Part shown: piece after piece, positions 17,736 to 26,261 of the stretch
Layout: each line of letters starts with the position of its first letter
Position numbering within the stretch: position 1 is the first letter of the stretch
Source: Tangfeifania diversioriginum
GTDB taxonomy: Bacteria > Bacteroidota > Bacteroidia > Bacteroidales > Prolixibacteraceae
DNA length: 64,000 nt
Direction of reading: 5' to 3'
NCBI RefSeq assembly: GCF_900141875.1
Contig: NZ_FQZE01000008.1
Location: 62,001-126,000, forward strand
Notes under the pieces: generated by a model
The model's input: the letters and a program-made list of their open reading frames with translations, nothing else
Told to the model about the DNA's origin: nothing
The model's database searches: none
Made by a program: the position numbers and the translations under genes

Positions 17736-18995
17736 ATGATAGGCTTGATTGGCATCAGCCATAAAACATCTCCCCTGGAAATAAGGGAAAAATTCGCAGT
17801 GGCACAGGATGAAATTGTTCCTTTTTCTGAAATGTTGCAGAAAGAAACTGACATTTCAGATATAGTTGTACTGTCAACCTGCAACCGCACCGAAATTTAT
17901 TTTTCGCAAAACAAGTACGATTTTCACCTGGCAGCAAAACTGGTTTACAAAACGCTGAAGCAATTTAAAGGAATTCAGGAAAAATACTGGCACACGTTTT
18001 ACAGTTACACCAAATCAGATGCAGTGCGACATTTATTTGAAGTGGCATCAGGTGTCGATTCCATGATTATTGGTGAGGATCAAATCATCGGGCAAATAAA
18101 AGATGCCTACGTTTTTTGCACCGAAGAAGCCCTGACTGACGCGGTGCTGATGCGACTATTTCAAAAATCATTCGAAACCAGCAAAAAAGTACGCAGCGAA
18201 ACGGAAATCAAAATGGGAAACGCTTCAATTAGCAGCGCTGCCGTGCAAAAATGCATCACACTTTTTGAGAAGCTGTCGGACAAGCGCGTGTTGCTGATAG
18301 GTGCCGGCGAAACCGGAAGCCTCGTTTTGCAAAACCTGCATAAAAACGGCGTTTACCGGATTGCTTTAACCAACCGTACACAGGAAAAAGCCGAAAAACT
18401 GGCAAAAAAACACAAATGCACTCCACTGCCATTTGAACACATGCCTTCCCATTTATACTTATATGATATTGTGATTGTTGCCACCGGTTCCAAAATTCCG
18501 CTGGTAACCACCGAAATGGCCCGCGAAGCAGCCGAAAGGAGGGAAGGCCGGAAACAGGTTTACATCGATATTTCAGTGCCGCACAACATTGAAACAGACA
18601 TTGGAAAATTGGGAAATGTCAATTTATACACCATCGATGATCTGGACAAAATTGTGAACACCACCATGAAAAAACGCAAAGGATGCATCGATTCAGCAAC
18701 CCAAATTATCGATGATATGGTGGCCGATTTTGATGAATGGATGGCCAGTCGTTCGCTGCGGCCTGCTATAAAAGCCATTACATACAACATGCAAAAAGTG
18801 ACCAAAGAAGAACTTTCGGGCTACAACAAAGTGAATTCAGAAGACATGCAACTGGCCATCCGCGATTTTTCGAAACACCTCACCCAAAAATATACCCGGA
18901 TGTTCATTAAAAACCTGAAAGAACTGACAGCCAACGGGAAAAACACCGAGGCGCTCGACATTGTAAACGAACTTTTTAATATCAGCGAAGAGTAA
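17736..18995 (+). CDS. hemA: Glutamyl-tRNA reductase
   Basis: The 419-residue enzyme reduces glutamyl-tRNA to glutamate-1-semialdehyde with NADPH, the first committed step of C5-pathway tetrapyrrole synthesis. The catalytic Cys is at residue 49 in LSTCNRTEIYF. Other signatures are GVDSMIIGEDQIIGQ near 107, the NADPH loop LLIGAGETG near 190, and a C-terminal dimerisation helix region. Family length is normal. It is the first clear gene of the heme cluster, 6 bp ahead of hemC. Confidence 0.97.
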   Translation: MIGLIGISHKTSPLEIREKFAVAQDEIVPFSEMLQKETDISDIVVLSTCNRTEIYFSQNKYDFHLAAKLVYKTLKQFKGIQEKYWHTFYSYTKSDAVRHLFEVASGVDSMIIGEDQIIGQIKDAYVFCTEEALTDAVLMRLFQKSFETSKKVRSETEIKMGNASISSAAVQKCITLFEKLSDKRVLLIGAGETGSLVLQNLHKNGVYRIALTNRTQEKAEKLAKKHKCTPLPFEHMPSHLYLYDIVIVATGSKIPLVTTEMAREAAERREGRKQVYIDISVPHNIETDIGKLGNVNLYTIDDLDKIVNTTMKKRKGCIDSATQIIDDMVADFDEWMASRSLRPAIKAITYNMQKVTKEELSGYNKVNSEDMQLAIRDFSKHLTQKYTRMFIKNLKELTANGKNTEALDIVNELFNISEE

Positions 18996-19001
18996 CAAGA
19001 C

Positions 19002-19928
19002 ATGGACAAAAACACCATCCGCATCGGCACACGGGGCAGCCAGCTGGCCTTGTATCAGGCCGAAAGAACTAAAAAAGAACTGTCTGAAAAATTCTCCAAC
19101 CTCTCAGTTGAAATTGAAATTATAAAAACCCGGGGCGATAAAATTCTTGATGTGGCGCTGTCAAAAATTGGCGACAAAGGATTGTTTACCAAAGAAATTG
19201 AAAATGCCCTGCTCGACGAAACTGTGGACATTGCCGTGCACAGTTTGAAAGACCTGCCCACCGTTTTGCCCGAAGGCTTAAAACTGGGAGCCGTTTTAGA
19301 AAGAGGTGAATATCGGGATGCACTGGTGAGCAAAGACGGACGCAAACTCAGCGAACTCACTCCCGGTGATACAATCGCCACCTCGAGCCTGCGGAGAAAA
19401 GCAGCTTTGCTCAAAATCAACAAAAATTTTAACATTGTGGATATCCGCGGAAATGTGAACACCCGCCTCCGCAAAATGGAAGAAGGCCACTGCGATGCCA
19501 TGATTATGGCCGCAGCGGGTTTGCAGCGCCTGGAACTCGACAATTACATCACCGAAATTCTGGATCCCGATGTGTTGATTCCGGCCACCAGCCAGGGAGT
19601 AATTGCCATAGAATCGCGCGAGAATGATACCCGGATAGATGAAATCCTAAAAAAAATAAACCACAATAAAACCTGGAATGCCATTGAAGCCGAACGCGCA
19701 TTTTTGCATACCATTGAGGGTGGCTGCCAGGTGCCGGTGGGGTGTTTTACCCGTTTTGAAAAAGAAAAATTTACCATTACCGGATTTGTGGCCTCGGTTG
19801 ACGGAACGCAATTCCTGATTGATGAAGAAATCGGAACAGTTGAGAATGCGCATGAAACAGGCAAAAGGCTGGCGCAGAAACTTCGTAAAAAAGGAGCCGC
19901 CGAAATTCTGGCAAACATCAGAAAGTAA
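19002..19928 (+). CDS. hemC: Porphobilinogen deaminase (hydroxymethylbilane synthase)
   Basis: The 308-residue protein polymerises four porphobilinogens into hydroxymethylbilane. The dipyrromethane-cofactor Cys is at residue 242 in EGGCQVPVG, the same number as in the E. coli enzyme. Other motifs are IRIGTRGSQLAL at the start, HSLKDLPT near 80, and ATSSLRRKA near 126. Spacing is 6 bp from hemA and 2 bp to hemD, so translation is probably coupled. Confidence 0.97.
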   Translation: MDKNTIRIGTRGSQLALYQAERTKKELSEKFSNLSVEIEIIKTRGDKILDVALSKIGDKGLFTKEIENALLDETVDIAVHSLKDLPTVLPEGLKLGAVLERGEYRDALVSKDGRKLSELTPGDTIATSSLRRKAALLKINKNFNIVDIRGNVNTRLRKMEEGHCDAMIMAAAGLQRLELDNYITEILDPDVLIPATSQGVIAIESRENDTRIDEILKKINHNKTWNAIEAERAFLHTIEGGCQVPVGCFTRFEKEKFTITGFVASVDGTQFLIDEEIGTVENAHETGKRLAQKLRKKGAAEILANIRK

Positions 19929-19930
19929 CC

Positions 19931-20701
19931 ATGGATCTTCCGCTGAAAAATAAGCTGTTTATTTCCACCCGTCCGGCAGGCCGCTCCGACGAGATGAAAA
20001 ACCTTTTTGAAAGTGCGGGAGCAGAATTACTGGAAATGCCGCTGATAAAAATTGAACCGCTTTCTATTTCAGCAGAAGAAAAAATGTTGGTGAAAAACAT
20101 TGAAATGTTTGATTGGCTGATTTTGACCAGCGCCAACGGAGTACACTACTTTTTTGAAACTTACAATAATATAACAGACAAACAAAAACTCCCCGGCCAT
20201 CTTAAAATTGCAGTCATCGGCAATAAAACCCAACAAAAGCTGGAAGAATACGGTTATTCGCCCGATTTTGTAAATCCCGGAAACACAGCCGAAGATTTTT
20301 CGGAAGCATTTTTAAAACACCTTCAAAAAGAAAAACAACACCCGGATATTTTGCTGGCGCTCGGAAAACTGGCGCGCACGGTTATTCAGGATGCGCTGAC
20401 AGACATCGCCAACTGTACCCGCATCGATTTTTACACCACGGTTATTCCTGAAAAAGTTGACCCAAATATTTTGAAACGAATTGAGGAAGACCGTTACGAA
20501 ATGCTTATTTTTACAAGTCCTTCAGGAATTAAAAACTTCCTGAAAATTAGCGGTACCCAACAACCGGAAAAACTGCGTGTGGCCTGTATCGGAGAAATTA
20601 CGGCCCGCACGGCAATAGAGAATAAAATTGAACCGTTTGTGGTTGCTGAAAAAGCAACGGCAAATGGTTTGGCAGATGCGATAATTAATTATTACAACTA
20701 A
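19931..20701 (+). CDS. hemD: Uroporphyrinogen-III synthase
   Basis: The 256-residue protein has the weakly conserved HemD two-domain pattern: LFISTRPAGRSDEMK at the start, LILTSANGVHYFFE near residue 57, and LIFTSPSGIKNFLK near residue 193. It closes and inverts ring D of hydroxymethylbilane to give uroporphyrinogen III. Position between hemC and hemB supports the call. The gap to hemB is 21 bp. Confidence 0.9.
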   Translation: MDLPLKNKLFISTRPAGRSDEMKNLFESAGAELLEMPLIKIEPLSISAEEKMLVKNIEMFDWLILTSANGVHYFFETYNNITDKQKLPGHLKIAVIGNKTQQKLEEYGYSPDFVNPGNTAEDFSEAFLKHLQKEKQHPDILLALGKLARTVIQDALTDIANCTRIDFYTTVIPEKVDPNILKRIEEDRYEMLIFTSPSGIKNFLKISGTQQPEKLRVACIGEITARTAIENKIEPFVVAEKATANGLADAIINYYN

Positions 20702-20722
20702 AAATCAAAAAAATATACAACT

Positions 20723-21691
20723 ATGCAATTTCCTGTTACACGACTTCGCAGATTACGCAAAAACGCCGCCATCCGCAACATGGTGCGCGAGACGATACTA
20801 ACCCGCAACGACCTAATTATGCCGCTGTTTGTTTGCCCGGGAGAAGGAGTTGAAAACAAAATCTCGTCCATGCCGGGAAATTCGCAGTTCTCGGTGGATT
20901 TGCTCGTGAAAAAATGCCGTGAATTGTACAACAAAGGAGTGCAGTCGGTTTTGCTTTTCGGGATTCCTGAAACAAAAGATGAAACCGGCGATGTGGCCTG
21001 TCAGCACAATGGAATTGTACAACAGGCCGTACGCGCACTGAAAAAGGAAGTGCCCGAGTTGTACCTGATTGCCGACGTTTGCAATTGCGAATACACCACG
21101 CACGGACATTGCGGAACCATTGTGGATGGCGATGTGGACAACGACCTGACACTCGATACGCTGGCCCGGCAGTCGGTTTCGCTCGCCGAAGCCGGTGTGG
21201 ACATGGTGGCGCCAAGTGATATGATGGACGGCCGCGTGGGAGCCATTCGCACTGCGCTCGACGAAAACGGGTTCAAAAACACCCCAATTATGGCTTATTC
21301 CGCAAAATATGCGTCCGCTTTTTACGGTCCGTTCCGCGAGGCTGCCGAAAGCGCTCCGCAATTTGGCGACCGCAAAACTTACCAGATGGACCCTGCCAAC
21401 GGCGACGAAGCGCTGCGTGAAGTGGAGCTCGACATCCAGGAAGGTGCCGACATCGTGATGGTAAAACCGGCACTCAACTACATGGATGTCATTCAAAGCG
21501 TGAAAGCCAACTTCAATGTTCCGGTGGCAGCTTACAACGTGAGCGGCGAATTTTCGATGGTAAAAGCCGCTGCCGAAAAAGGCTGGATCGATGAAAAACG
21601 AATCGTACTTGAACTACTCACCGGCCTGAAACGCGCCGGCGCGGATATAATTATCTCGTACCATACGCAAGATATTATTGAAGAATTGTAA
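20723..21691 (+). CDS. hemB: Delta-aminolevulinic acid dehydratase (porphobilinogen synthase)
   Basis: The 322-residue enzyme joins two 5-aminolevulinates into porphobilinogen. It carries the zinc-type cysteine motif [14 protein letters not shown] near residue 118, so it is a Zn-dependent form, and Schiff-base lysines in [15 protein letters not shown] near 193 and in [10 protein letters not shown] near 246. It is the last of the four tightly spaced genes; a palindromic repeat separates it from hemL. Confidence 0.97.
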   Translation: MQFPVTRLRRLRKNAAIRNMVRETILTRNDLIMPLFVCPGEGVENKISSMPGNSQFSVDLLVKKCRELYNKGVQSVLLFGIPETKDETGDVACQHNGIVQQAVRALKKEVPELYLIADVCNCEYTTHGHCGTIVDGDVDNDLTLDTLARQSVSLAEAGVDMVAPSDMMDGRVGAIRTALDENGFKNTPIMAYSAKYASAFYGPFREAAESAPQFGDRKTYQMDPANGDEALREVELDIQEGADIVMVKPALNYMDVIQSVKANFNVPVAAYNVSGEFSMVKAAAEKGWIDEKRIVLELLTGLKRAGADIIISYHTQDIIEEL

Positions 21692-21719
21692 ATAGCTCTA
21701 ATATCATTTTAAATATATA

Positions 21720-21802
21720 TTGTCATTTCGACGAAGAATGAGGAGAAATCTGTTTCAAAGTTCTGGATTTCTCACCCGGAATACCGGGATTCGAAATGAC
21801 AA
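21720..21802. repeat. TTGTCATTTCGA inverted-repeat element between hemB and hemL
   Basis: The ends TTGTCATTTCGA and TCGAAATGACAA are perfect 12-bp inverted repeats. Inside, GAGGAGAAATCTGTTT and GGATTTCTC give partial further pairing. The same element recurs at 23227-23288 and 24369-24494, all inside the heme cluster. Confidence 0.8.
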
Positions 21803-21852
21803 TTCACAATTGACTTACTTCATATTAAATTGACAAAAAAGACGATTGAGTT

Positions 21853-23145
21853 ATGAATTACGAAAAAAGTATAAAAGCATTTGCAGAAGCACAAAAACAC
21901 ATTCCGGGCGGGGTGAATTCGCCGGCACGTTCGTTTAAAAGCGTGGGCGGCGACCCGCTGTTTTTCGCCAGAGCCAAAGGCTCGAAAGTGAGAGACATCG
22001 ACGGCAATGAATTTATCGACTACGTAGGTTCGTGGGGCCCGATGATCCTGGGGCATTCACATCCGAAAGTGGTGGAAGCCATTCAAAAAACTGCCGAATC
22101 GGGAGCCAGTTTTGGCGCCCCCACGCTGGTAGAAACCGAAATGGCGGAACAGATCAAAAAAATGGTTCCTTCCATCGACACGGTGCGGATGGTGAATTCA
22201 GGAACCGAAGCCACCATGAGTGCCCTGCGCCTGGCACGTGGCTACACACAACGCGACCTGGTCATCAAATTTGAAGGCTGCTACCACGGCCACAACGATA
22301 GTTTCCTGATTGAAGCCGGCTCGGGCGCGCTGACACTCGGAGTGCCCAACACACCCGGAGTAACCAAAGGAACTGCCCGCGATACGCTCACTGCAAAATT
22401 CAATGATCTTTCTTCAGTAGAAAACCTTTTTAAACAGCATAAAAATGAGATTGCCGCCGTAATTGTGGAGCCGGTTACCGGAAACATGGGCGTTATTCAG
22501 CCTCAGAAAGCATTCATTGAAGGGCTGCGGAAACTTTGCGACGAGAACAAAACAGTACTGATTTTTGACGAAGTGATGACCGGTTTTCGACTGGCAAAAG
22601 GCGGCGCGCAGGAAATCCTGGGAATCACGCCCGATTTGACCACGTTCGGAAAAATAATCGGCGGCGGCCTGCCCGTGGGTGCTTACGGTGGAAAGCAGGA
22701 AATTATGGACATGCTGGCACCGGCCGGTCCGGTTTACCAGGCAGGAACACTTTCCGGAAATCCGCTGGCCATGGCTGCCGGGTTAACAACATTGCGTTTG
22801 CTCGATGAAACCGAAAACTTCTACGAAGAACTTGAAAAATCTTCGGCCTATTTGGAAGAGGGATTAAAAAACAACCTGAAAGAATTAAATCTCAACGGCG
22901 TAATTAACCGGGTTGGCTCCATGCTCACGCTGTTCTTTACTGACGCTGAAAAAGTGCAGTCGTTTGCCGATGTAAATACTTGCGATACTGGTTTGTTTGG
23001 CCGCTATTTTAAAACAGCACTCGATAAAGGCGTATATTTTGCACCCTCGCAGTTTGAAGCCTGTTTTGTTTCGGCAGCGCATTCCAAAGCCGATTTGGAA
23101 AAAACAGTTGAAGTAAGTTACCAGGCGTTGAAAGCGTTGAAATAG
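21853..23145 (+). CDS. hemL: Glutamate-1-semialdehyde 2,1-aminomutase
   Basis: The 430-residue class III PLP aminotransferase converts glutamate-1-semialdehyde to 5-aminolevulinate. Visible motifs: [18 protein letters not shown] at the start, [16 protein letters not shown] near residue 116, [13 protein letters not shown] near 139, [10 protein letters not shown] near 236, and the PLP lysine in [17 protein letters not shown] near 268. Length is standard. It belongs to the same pathway as its neighbours but is set apart from hemB by a 160-bp repeat-containing gap. Confidence 0.97.
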   Translation: MNYEKSIKAFAEAQKHIPGGVNSPARSFKSVGGDPLFFARAKGSKVRDIDGNEFIDYVGSWGPMILGHSHPKVVEAIQKTAESGASFGAPTLVETEMAEQIKKMVPSIDTVRMVNSGTEATMSALRLARGYTQRDLVIKFEGCYHGHNDSFLIEAGSGALTLGVPNTPGVTKGTARDTLTAKFNDLSSVENLFKQHKNEIAAVIVEPVTGNMGVIQPQKAFIEGLRKLCDENKTVLIFDEVMTGFRLAKGGAQEILGITPDLTTFGKIIGGGLPVGAYGGKQEIMDMLAPAGPVYQAGTLSGNPLAMAAGLTTLRLLDETENFYEELEKSSAYLEEGLKNNLKELNLNGVINRVGSMLTLFFTDAEKVQSFADVNTCDTGLFGRYFKTALDKGVYFAPSQFEACFVSAAHSKADLEKTVEVSYQALKALK

Positions 23146-23180
23146 AGGCCCCTCCTAACCTCCCCAAGGGGAGGAAAAAG
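23146..23180. repeat. GCCCCTC/AAGGGGAGG repeat at the hemL stop codon
   Basis: AGGCCCCTCCTAACCTCCCC followed by AAGGGGAGG starts at the base after the TAG stop codon. It is the third copy of the family seen after pgk and trpB2. Confidence 0.7.
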
Positions 23181-23226
23181 GAGTGAATGCGCTAAAGCCA
23201 GTTCTATCATTGATAACCTTAGGCAA

Positions 23227-23288
23227 GAGGATGAGAAATCTGTTTTAAAAAATTGAGATTTCTCCTCCTACGTCGTCGAAATGACAAT
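23227..23288. repeat. Partial TGTCATTTCG-type element between hemL and hemE
   Basis: The inner pair GAGGATGAGAAATC / GATTTCTCCTCC and the right end CGTCGTCGAAATGACAA match the elements at 21720 and 24369. The left terminal arm is lost or diverged. Confidence 0.65.
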
Positions 23289-23321
23289 TAACATGAAATA
23301 AAAATTAATCAGGATAAAATA

Positions 23322-24353
23322 ATGCAGGAACCCATTTTATTAGAAACGTTGAGAGGAAAAGCCACCAGCCGGCCGCCGGTGTGGTTTATGCGGCAGGCGG
23401 GCCGGGTGTTGCCCAATTACCTGAAGCTGAAAGAAAATTACACGTTCTGGCAGATGATGCAGCAACCCAAAGTGGCAGCCGAAGTCACGCTGATGCCGGT
23501 TTACGATTTGGGCGTGGATGCGGCCATTCTGTTCAGCGACATCCTGGTAGTTCCTTACGCTATGGGAATGGGCCTCGATTTTACCGATAACGGCCCCGTG
23601 TTTGAAAAACCGCTGGCTTTTCGCGATAATCCGCTGGAAGGATTGAATCCTGATCCCTCCAAACTCAACTACATTTACGATGTGGTGGATGAAATCATCA
23701 AAACCCGGCCGGCTAACACACCGCTCATCGGATTCTGCGGTGCGCCGCTCACCGTGCTGCTTTTTATGCTGCAGGGGCTGGGCCGCAAAGGCGATTTCCC
23801 CGATGCCACCAAATTTATTTATCAGCACAAAAAAGAGGTGAAAGCCCTGGTAAATGAATTGACCGACCTTTCCATTATTTATGCTGAAGAACAAATTAAC
23901 CATGGCGTGGAAGTATTCCAGCTTTTCGATACCCATGCCGGGTTGCTGCCGTTCGATCTTTACAACGAACTGTTTCTGGAACCGGTGAAAAAAATGGCCG
24001 ATGCCGTCCGGGCGAAAAATGTGCCGTTTATTTTCTTTCCGAAAGGACTGGGAACCGGCATCAAAAATATTACACCGGAATACTGCGACTTCTTAAGCAT
24101 CGACTGGCAAACTTCGTTGCCCACTGCGCGTGAACTTGTTCACGACGATATTGGATTGCAGGGAAATATCGACCCGCGATTGCTGTATGCCCCGCAGGAA
24201 GAGATGGAAAGAGTGCTGGAAAAGTACATCGATTTTGGCAGCAAAAACACCAACTGGATTTTTAACCTCGGCCACGGCTTTTTGCCGGGACTACCTTACG
24301 AAAATGCAAAGTTTCTGGCCGACTGGGTGAAAAACACCGACTGGAAACGATGA
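23322..24353 (+). CDS. hemE: Uroporphyrinogen decarboxylase
   Basis: The 343-residue enzyme decarboxylates the four acetate side chains of uroporphyrinogen III. It shows the family signatures PVWFMRQAGRVLPNY near residue 19, FSDILVVPYAMGMGLDF near 69, GFCGAPLTVLLFML near 137, and the C-terminal FNLGHGFLPGLPYEN near 317. No cofactor is needed. It is preceded by two repeat elements and followed by another, so expression could come from readthrough of an upstream promoter or from its own. Confidence 0.97.
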   Translation: MQEPILLETLRGKATSRPPVWFMRQAGRVLPNYLKLKENYTFWQMMQQPKVAAEVTLMPVYDLGVDAAILFSDILVVPYAMGMGLDFTDNGPVFEKPLAFRDNPLEGLNPDPSKLNYIYDVVDEIIKTRPANTPLIGFCGAPLTVLLFMLQGLGRKGDFPDATKFIYQHKKEVKALVNELTDLSIIYAEEQINHGVEVFQLFDTHAGLLPFDLYNELFLEPVKKMADAVRAKNVPFIFFPKGLGTGIKNITPEYCDFLSIDWQTSLPTARELVHDDIGLQGNIDPRLLYAPQEEMERVLEKYIDFGSKNTNWIFNLGHGFLPGLPYENAKFLADWVKNTDWKR

Positions 24354-24368
24354 CAGATTAAATATTGC

Positions 24369-24494
24369 TGTCATTTCCCGCGAAGCCCACGAAGTGATGC
24401 CTATGGCAGATGCCTTTGGCAGAAGATGAGGTACGAAGATGAGAAATCTGTTATTAAAGGAAAAGATTTCTCCTCCTGCGTCGTCGAAATGACA
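24369..24494. repeat. TGTCATTTC inverted-repeat element between hemE and hemF
   Basis: The ends TGTCATTTC (24369-24377) and GAAATGACA (24486-24494) are perfect 9-bp inverted repeats. The inner GATGAGAAATC / GATTTCTCCTCCTGCG also pairs. This copy is longer than that at 21720 because of an insertion containing GCCTATGGCAGATGCC. Confidence 0.75.
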
Positions 24495-24558
24495 TTTCAT
24501 AGATGATGATATTTCAATAAATGATTAAATGGGGAAATAGCCAATTAAAAGGCAAAAA

Positions 24559-25470
24559 ATGGACAGAATCGAGCGAATAGCAGACACCTTCAGCAAGCTT
24601 CAGCAGGAAATTTGCCAACAGTTGGAAGAAGCTGACGGAAAAGGAAATTTCAATCACAACAGTTGGGAGAAAAACCTTGGCAACGGCGTAACTTCTGTAT
24701 TGGAAAACGGTGAGGTGATTGAAAAGGGGGCTGTTAATTTCTCATTTGTGAAGGGTGATTTTTCCGAGCGCATGGAACGGATTCTGGGCGAAAAAGGTAC
24801 AAAATATGCCGCCACCGGAATTTCTTCCATCCTGCATCCCGAAAACCCGTGGATGCCGATTATTCACATGAATGTGCGCTATTTCACGTTAGACAGTGGA
24901 GTTTCGTGGTTTGGCGGCGGTATTGATCTCACGCCTCATATCATTGTTCCACGTGAAGCCGCCAAATTTCACCAATCGTTAAAAGAAGCCTGCGACACTT
25001 TTGACAACCAGTTTTACCCGGATTTCAAACAGTGGGCCGACGATTACTTTTATTTGACCCATCGCAAAGAAACACGTGGTGTGGGCGGGATTTTCTTCGA
25101 CCGACAACGTCCCGGAAATCCGGAAGAACAGGAAAGGTTATTCGGTTTTTGCGTGGCACTGGCCAAAAAATACCCGGAAATCTATATTGAATTTATGAAC
25201 AAAAACGGTCGGAAAAAATACACTGAACGTGAAAAGAAATGGCAACAACTGCGTCGTGGCCGGTACGTGGAATTCAATTTAATTCACGACCGCGGAACCA
25301 AATTCGGTTTGGAATCGGGGGGAAATACCGAATCGATACTGGTGAGCATGCCGGCAAACGCTGGCTGGGCATACAATTACCAACCCGAAGCGGGCGGTTT
25401 TGAAGCAGAAACACTCAGCCTGCTCAAAAAAGGAATCGACTGGATAAATTTTAAAGCTGATTCCCAATGA
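24559..25470 (+). CDS. hemF: Oxygen-dependent coproporphyrinogen III oxidase
   Basis: The 303-residue protein converts coproporphyrinogen III to protoporphyrinogen IX using O2. Family motifs are HPENPWMPIIHMNVRYF near residue 92, WFGGGIDLTPH near 116, GVGGIFFD near 174, and RRGRYVEFNLIHDRGTKFGL near 235. An oxygen-dependent enzyme suggests that at least part of the life of this organism is oxic. Its stop overlaps the start of the next small membrane protein by 4 bp. Confidence 0.96.
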   Translation: MDRIERIADTFSKLQQEICQQLEEADGKGNFNHNSWEKNLGNGVTSVLENGEVIEKGAVNFSFVKGDFSERMERILGEKGTKYAATGISSILHPENPWMPIIHMNVRYFTLDSGVSWFGGGIDLTPHIIVPREAAKFHQSLKEACDTFDNQFYPDFKQWADDYFYLTHRKETRGVGGIFFDRQRPGNPEEQERLFGFCVALAKKYPEIYIEFMNKNGRKKYTEREKKWQQLRRGRYVEFNLIHDRGTKFGLESGGNTESILVSMPANAGWAYNYQPEAGGFEAETLSLLKKGIDWINFKADSQ

Positions 25471-25808
25471 TATTTTCATCGCACATACCGCTGTTTTTCA
25501 CCAACCTGCTCAGCTTAGAGTGGCGTATTTTTTACACCTGCCTGGCCACGATCATCATCAACCTGCCGTTTGGCTACCTGCGTGGCGCACTGCAAAAATT
25601 TTCGCCCTGCTGGTTTCTCGCCATTCATGCACCGGTGCCACTCGTTATTCTAATTCGCGATTTTCATGGGTTGGAATTAACCTGGTCGCTGGCCCCGTTT
25701 CTGCTGGGCAGTTTTTTCATCGGACAGCTTGCCGGCCGAAAAATCTGGGCAGCCTGGCCTTTGCGTGAGAAAAAATATTCGTGCGCGCTGAGCAGGTTTA
25801 AGGGTTGA
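25467..25808 (+). CDS. Hypothetical membrane protein coupled to hemF
   Basis: The 113-residue protein is hydrophobic, with likely membrane segments near residues 18-36, 48-63 and 73-90, and no domain I recognise. Its ATG overlaps the hemF TGA (ATGA arrangement), which means coupled translation and makes a role linked to the end of heme synthesis plausible. The last steps, protoporphyrinogen oxidase and ferrochelatase, are not encoded in this window, but this protein is too short and lacks motifs to claim either. Treat it as unknown. Confidence 0.65.
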   Translation: MIFSSHIPLFFTNLLSLEWRIFYTCLATIIINLPFGYLRGALQKFSPCWFLAIHAPVPLVILIRDFHGLELTWSLAPFLLGSFFIGQLAGRKIWAAWPLREKKYSCALSRFKG

Positions 25809-25862
25809 AGTTAATGGCTATTTACCAGCTGAACTTAGAGTCAGCAGGTGAATCTACACAAA

Positions 25863-25894
25863 TTGAGCAGGTGGACTTTAAGCCACCAGCTCAA
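25863..25894. repeat. Stem-loop between the hemF operon and the PLDc_N gene
   Basis: TTGAGCAGGTGG and CCACCAGCTCAA pair over 12 bp with one mismatch around an 8-nt loop. No T-tract follows, so a simple intrinsic terminator is unlikely; it may stabilise the upstream mRNA end. Confidence 0.5.
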
Positions 25895-25918
25895 TGGAAC
25901 CTGCATAAATTTCAAACT

Positions 25919-25948
25919 TTTGTTTTCAATAATAAATATTGTACCTTC
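25919..25948 (+). promoter_or_regulatory. Bacteroidota-type promoter for the small PLDc_N gene
   Basis: TTTG (25919-25922), a 19-bp spacer, and TACCTTC (25942-25948) fit TTTG-N19-TAnnTTTG. The ATG lies 30 bp further on. Confidence 0.6.
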
Positions 25949-25977
25949 AAAACATCAACTAAAAAAAAACAAATATT

Positions 25978-26148
25978 ATGGAAGCTATTGGTGGAATTAT
26001 TGCATTTGTAAGTGCTGTTTGGGTGATTTACCATGTGTGGACGGTAAACAAAGGATTGAGTACCGGCTCAAAAATAATCTGGACCATTTTTGCTGTGCTC
26101 TTCAGTATTATTACTGCTATTGTTTACCTGATAGTGAAGAAAAAGTAA
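25978..26148 (+). CDS. 56-residue two-helix membrane protein, PLDc_N-like
   Basis: An ATG at 25978 opens a 56-codon frame ending in TAA at 26146-26148. The protein has two hydrophobic helices (about residues 4-21 and 31-52) joined by VWTVNKGLSTGSKIIW and ends in KKK. This is the layout of the PLDc_N domain, found at the N-terminus of cardiolipin synthases and also as free-standing small proteins of unknown role. A consensus promoter immediately upstream supports it as a real, separately transcribed gene. Confidence 0.7.
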   Translation: MEAIGGIIAFVSAVWVIYHVWTVNKGLSTGSKIIWTIFAVLFSIITAIVYLIVKKK

Positions 26149-26261
26149 TTTCCGGGTAATTAGGGTAGCATCTTTGAAGTCATACTATCAATTTAAGCCC
26201 GTTTGAAATTCACAAGAATGTATTTGAATTATGCCGGGCAAATCCAAATGCCTGGCACAGT

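Noticed and set aside
24945-24960. TGTTCCACGTGAAGCC in hemF as a parS site
   Set aside because: Only the left half matches; the right half has three mismatches and is coding sequence.
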